This document shows, one piece after another, positions 41,879 to 42,029 of a stretch of 42,029 bases of DNA. Both the position numbers and the translations under genes were made by a program. The first letter of the stretch is position 1; the number at the start of each line of letters is the position of its first letter. A model generated the notes under the pieces. That model worked only from the letters and a program-made list of their open reading frames with translations, was not told the DNA's origin and did no database searches. Origin of the DNA: Gemmiger sp. An194 (GTDB taxonomy: Bacteria; Bacillota; Clostridia; Oscillospirales; Ruminococcaceae); assembly GCF_002160145.1 (NCBI RefSeq), contig NZ_NFKA01000024.1:1-42029 (forward strand). The letters run 5' to 3'.

Positions 41879-42029
41879 CGTTTATATAAGGTTCTTCATC
41901 TCATAAAAAATCCCATACCAATAAACTTGGTTTCTGGTTAGTGCTGTGGCCTTATTCGGGTCGGGCGAAACTAACCTTCAAGTGTCGGGAGTTCGCAGCC
42001 ACACCTAGTCGGAAAAGATAAAGCCACTA

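Noticed and set aside
41882-41977. A roughly 31-codon minus-strand coding-like piece at the right edge (…TRNQVYWYGIFYEMKNLI)
   Set aside because: It looks protein-like but is preceded by a stop, has no start or ribosome binding site, and I cannot name a family; at most it is a remnant.

Overview
The window looks like chromosome of a gut Bacillota of the Faecalibacterium/Gemmiger/Subdoligranulum type (Oscillospiraceae). This is inferred from gene families, Shine-Dalgarno starts and the very GC-rich codon use of the block from about 2.1 to 17.4 kb. That block reads as ancestral chromosome. The DNA on both sides is visibly less GC-rich and carries accessory genes, remnants and recombinases, so the window is a mosaic.

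Layout. (1) 1-1.9 kb: the edge of an integrative-element-like segment (start of a possible acetyltransferase, a zinc-knuckle protein, a sigma-region-4-like protein), all on the minus strand. (2) 2.1-9.1 kb, plus strand: a GH3 beta-glucosidase of the domain-swapped type, an M16C insulinase-like peptidase with its own promoter, and a UPF0597/serine-dehydratase-alpha-like enzyme, closed by a bidirectional terminator. (3) 9.2-14.1 kb, minus: an operon of two ABC exporter half-transporters, a small secreted protein broken by a one-base frameshift, and a LytTR regulator whose receiver domain has lost its phosphoacceptor Asp. It starts from a good promoter followed by a long, stably folded leader. 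(4) 14.3-17.4 kb, minus: an operon trxB - YitT-like membrane protein - trigger-factor-like foldase without the ribosome-binding domain - thioredoxin. (5) 17.5-22.7 kb: an integrase remnant, a cupin protein, two overlapping tyrosine-recombinase genes (one catalytically complete, one apparently dead), and a decayed tRNA-Pro with a repeated anticodon arm. (6) 23.0-35.7 kb, minus: nine tightly packed genes whose domains (SUFU-like, DUF4253-like, TPR, ankyrin, leucine-rich, SUMF1-like, a small Imm74-like protein, DUF6892-like, DUF6138-like) are those typical of immunity-protein arrays of polymorphic toxin systems. No toxin is present. A TetR regulator and tandem hairpins lie just upstream. (7) 36.5-38.9 kb: TetR promoter and a divergent beta-helix lipoprotein whose promoter carries two 10-bp direct repeats 11 bp apart. 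(8) 39.1-41.9 kb: a GH3 fragment abutting a HipA-like kinase module. The module is an AbrB-like protein plus a HipA-like kinase, divergent from a second HipA-like kinase.

The most unusual parts are the orphan immunity-type array with its 1476-residue multidomain protein, the paired active/inactive recombinases beside a tRNA relic, and the divergent double HipA-like kinase locus. All domain names come from reading motifs by eye; no database search was run.
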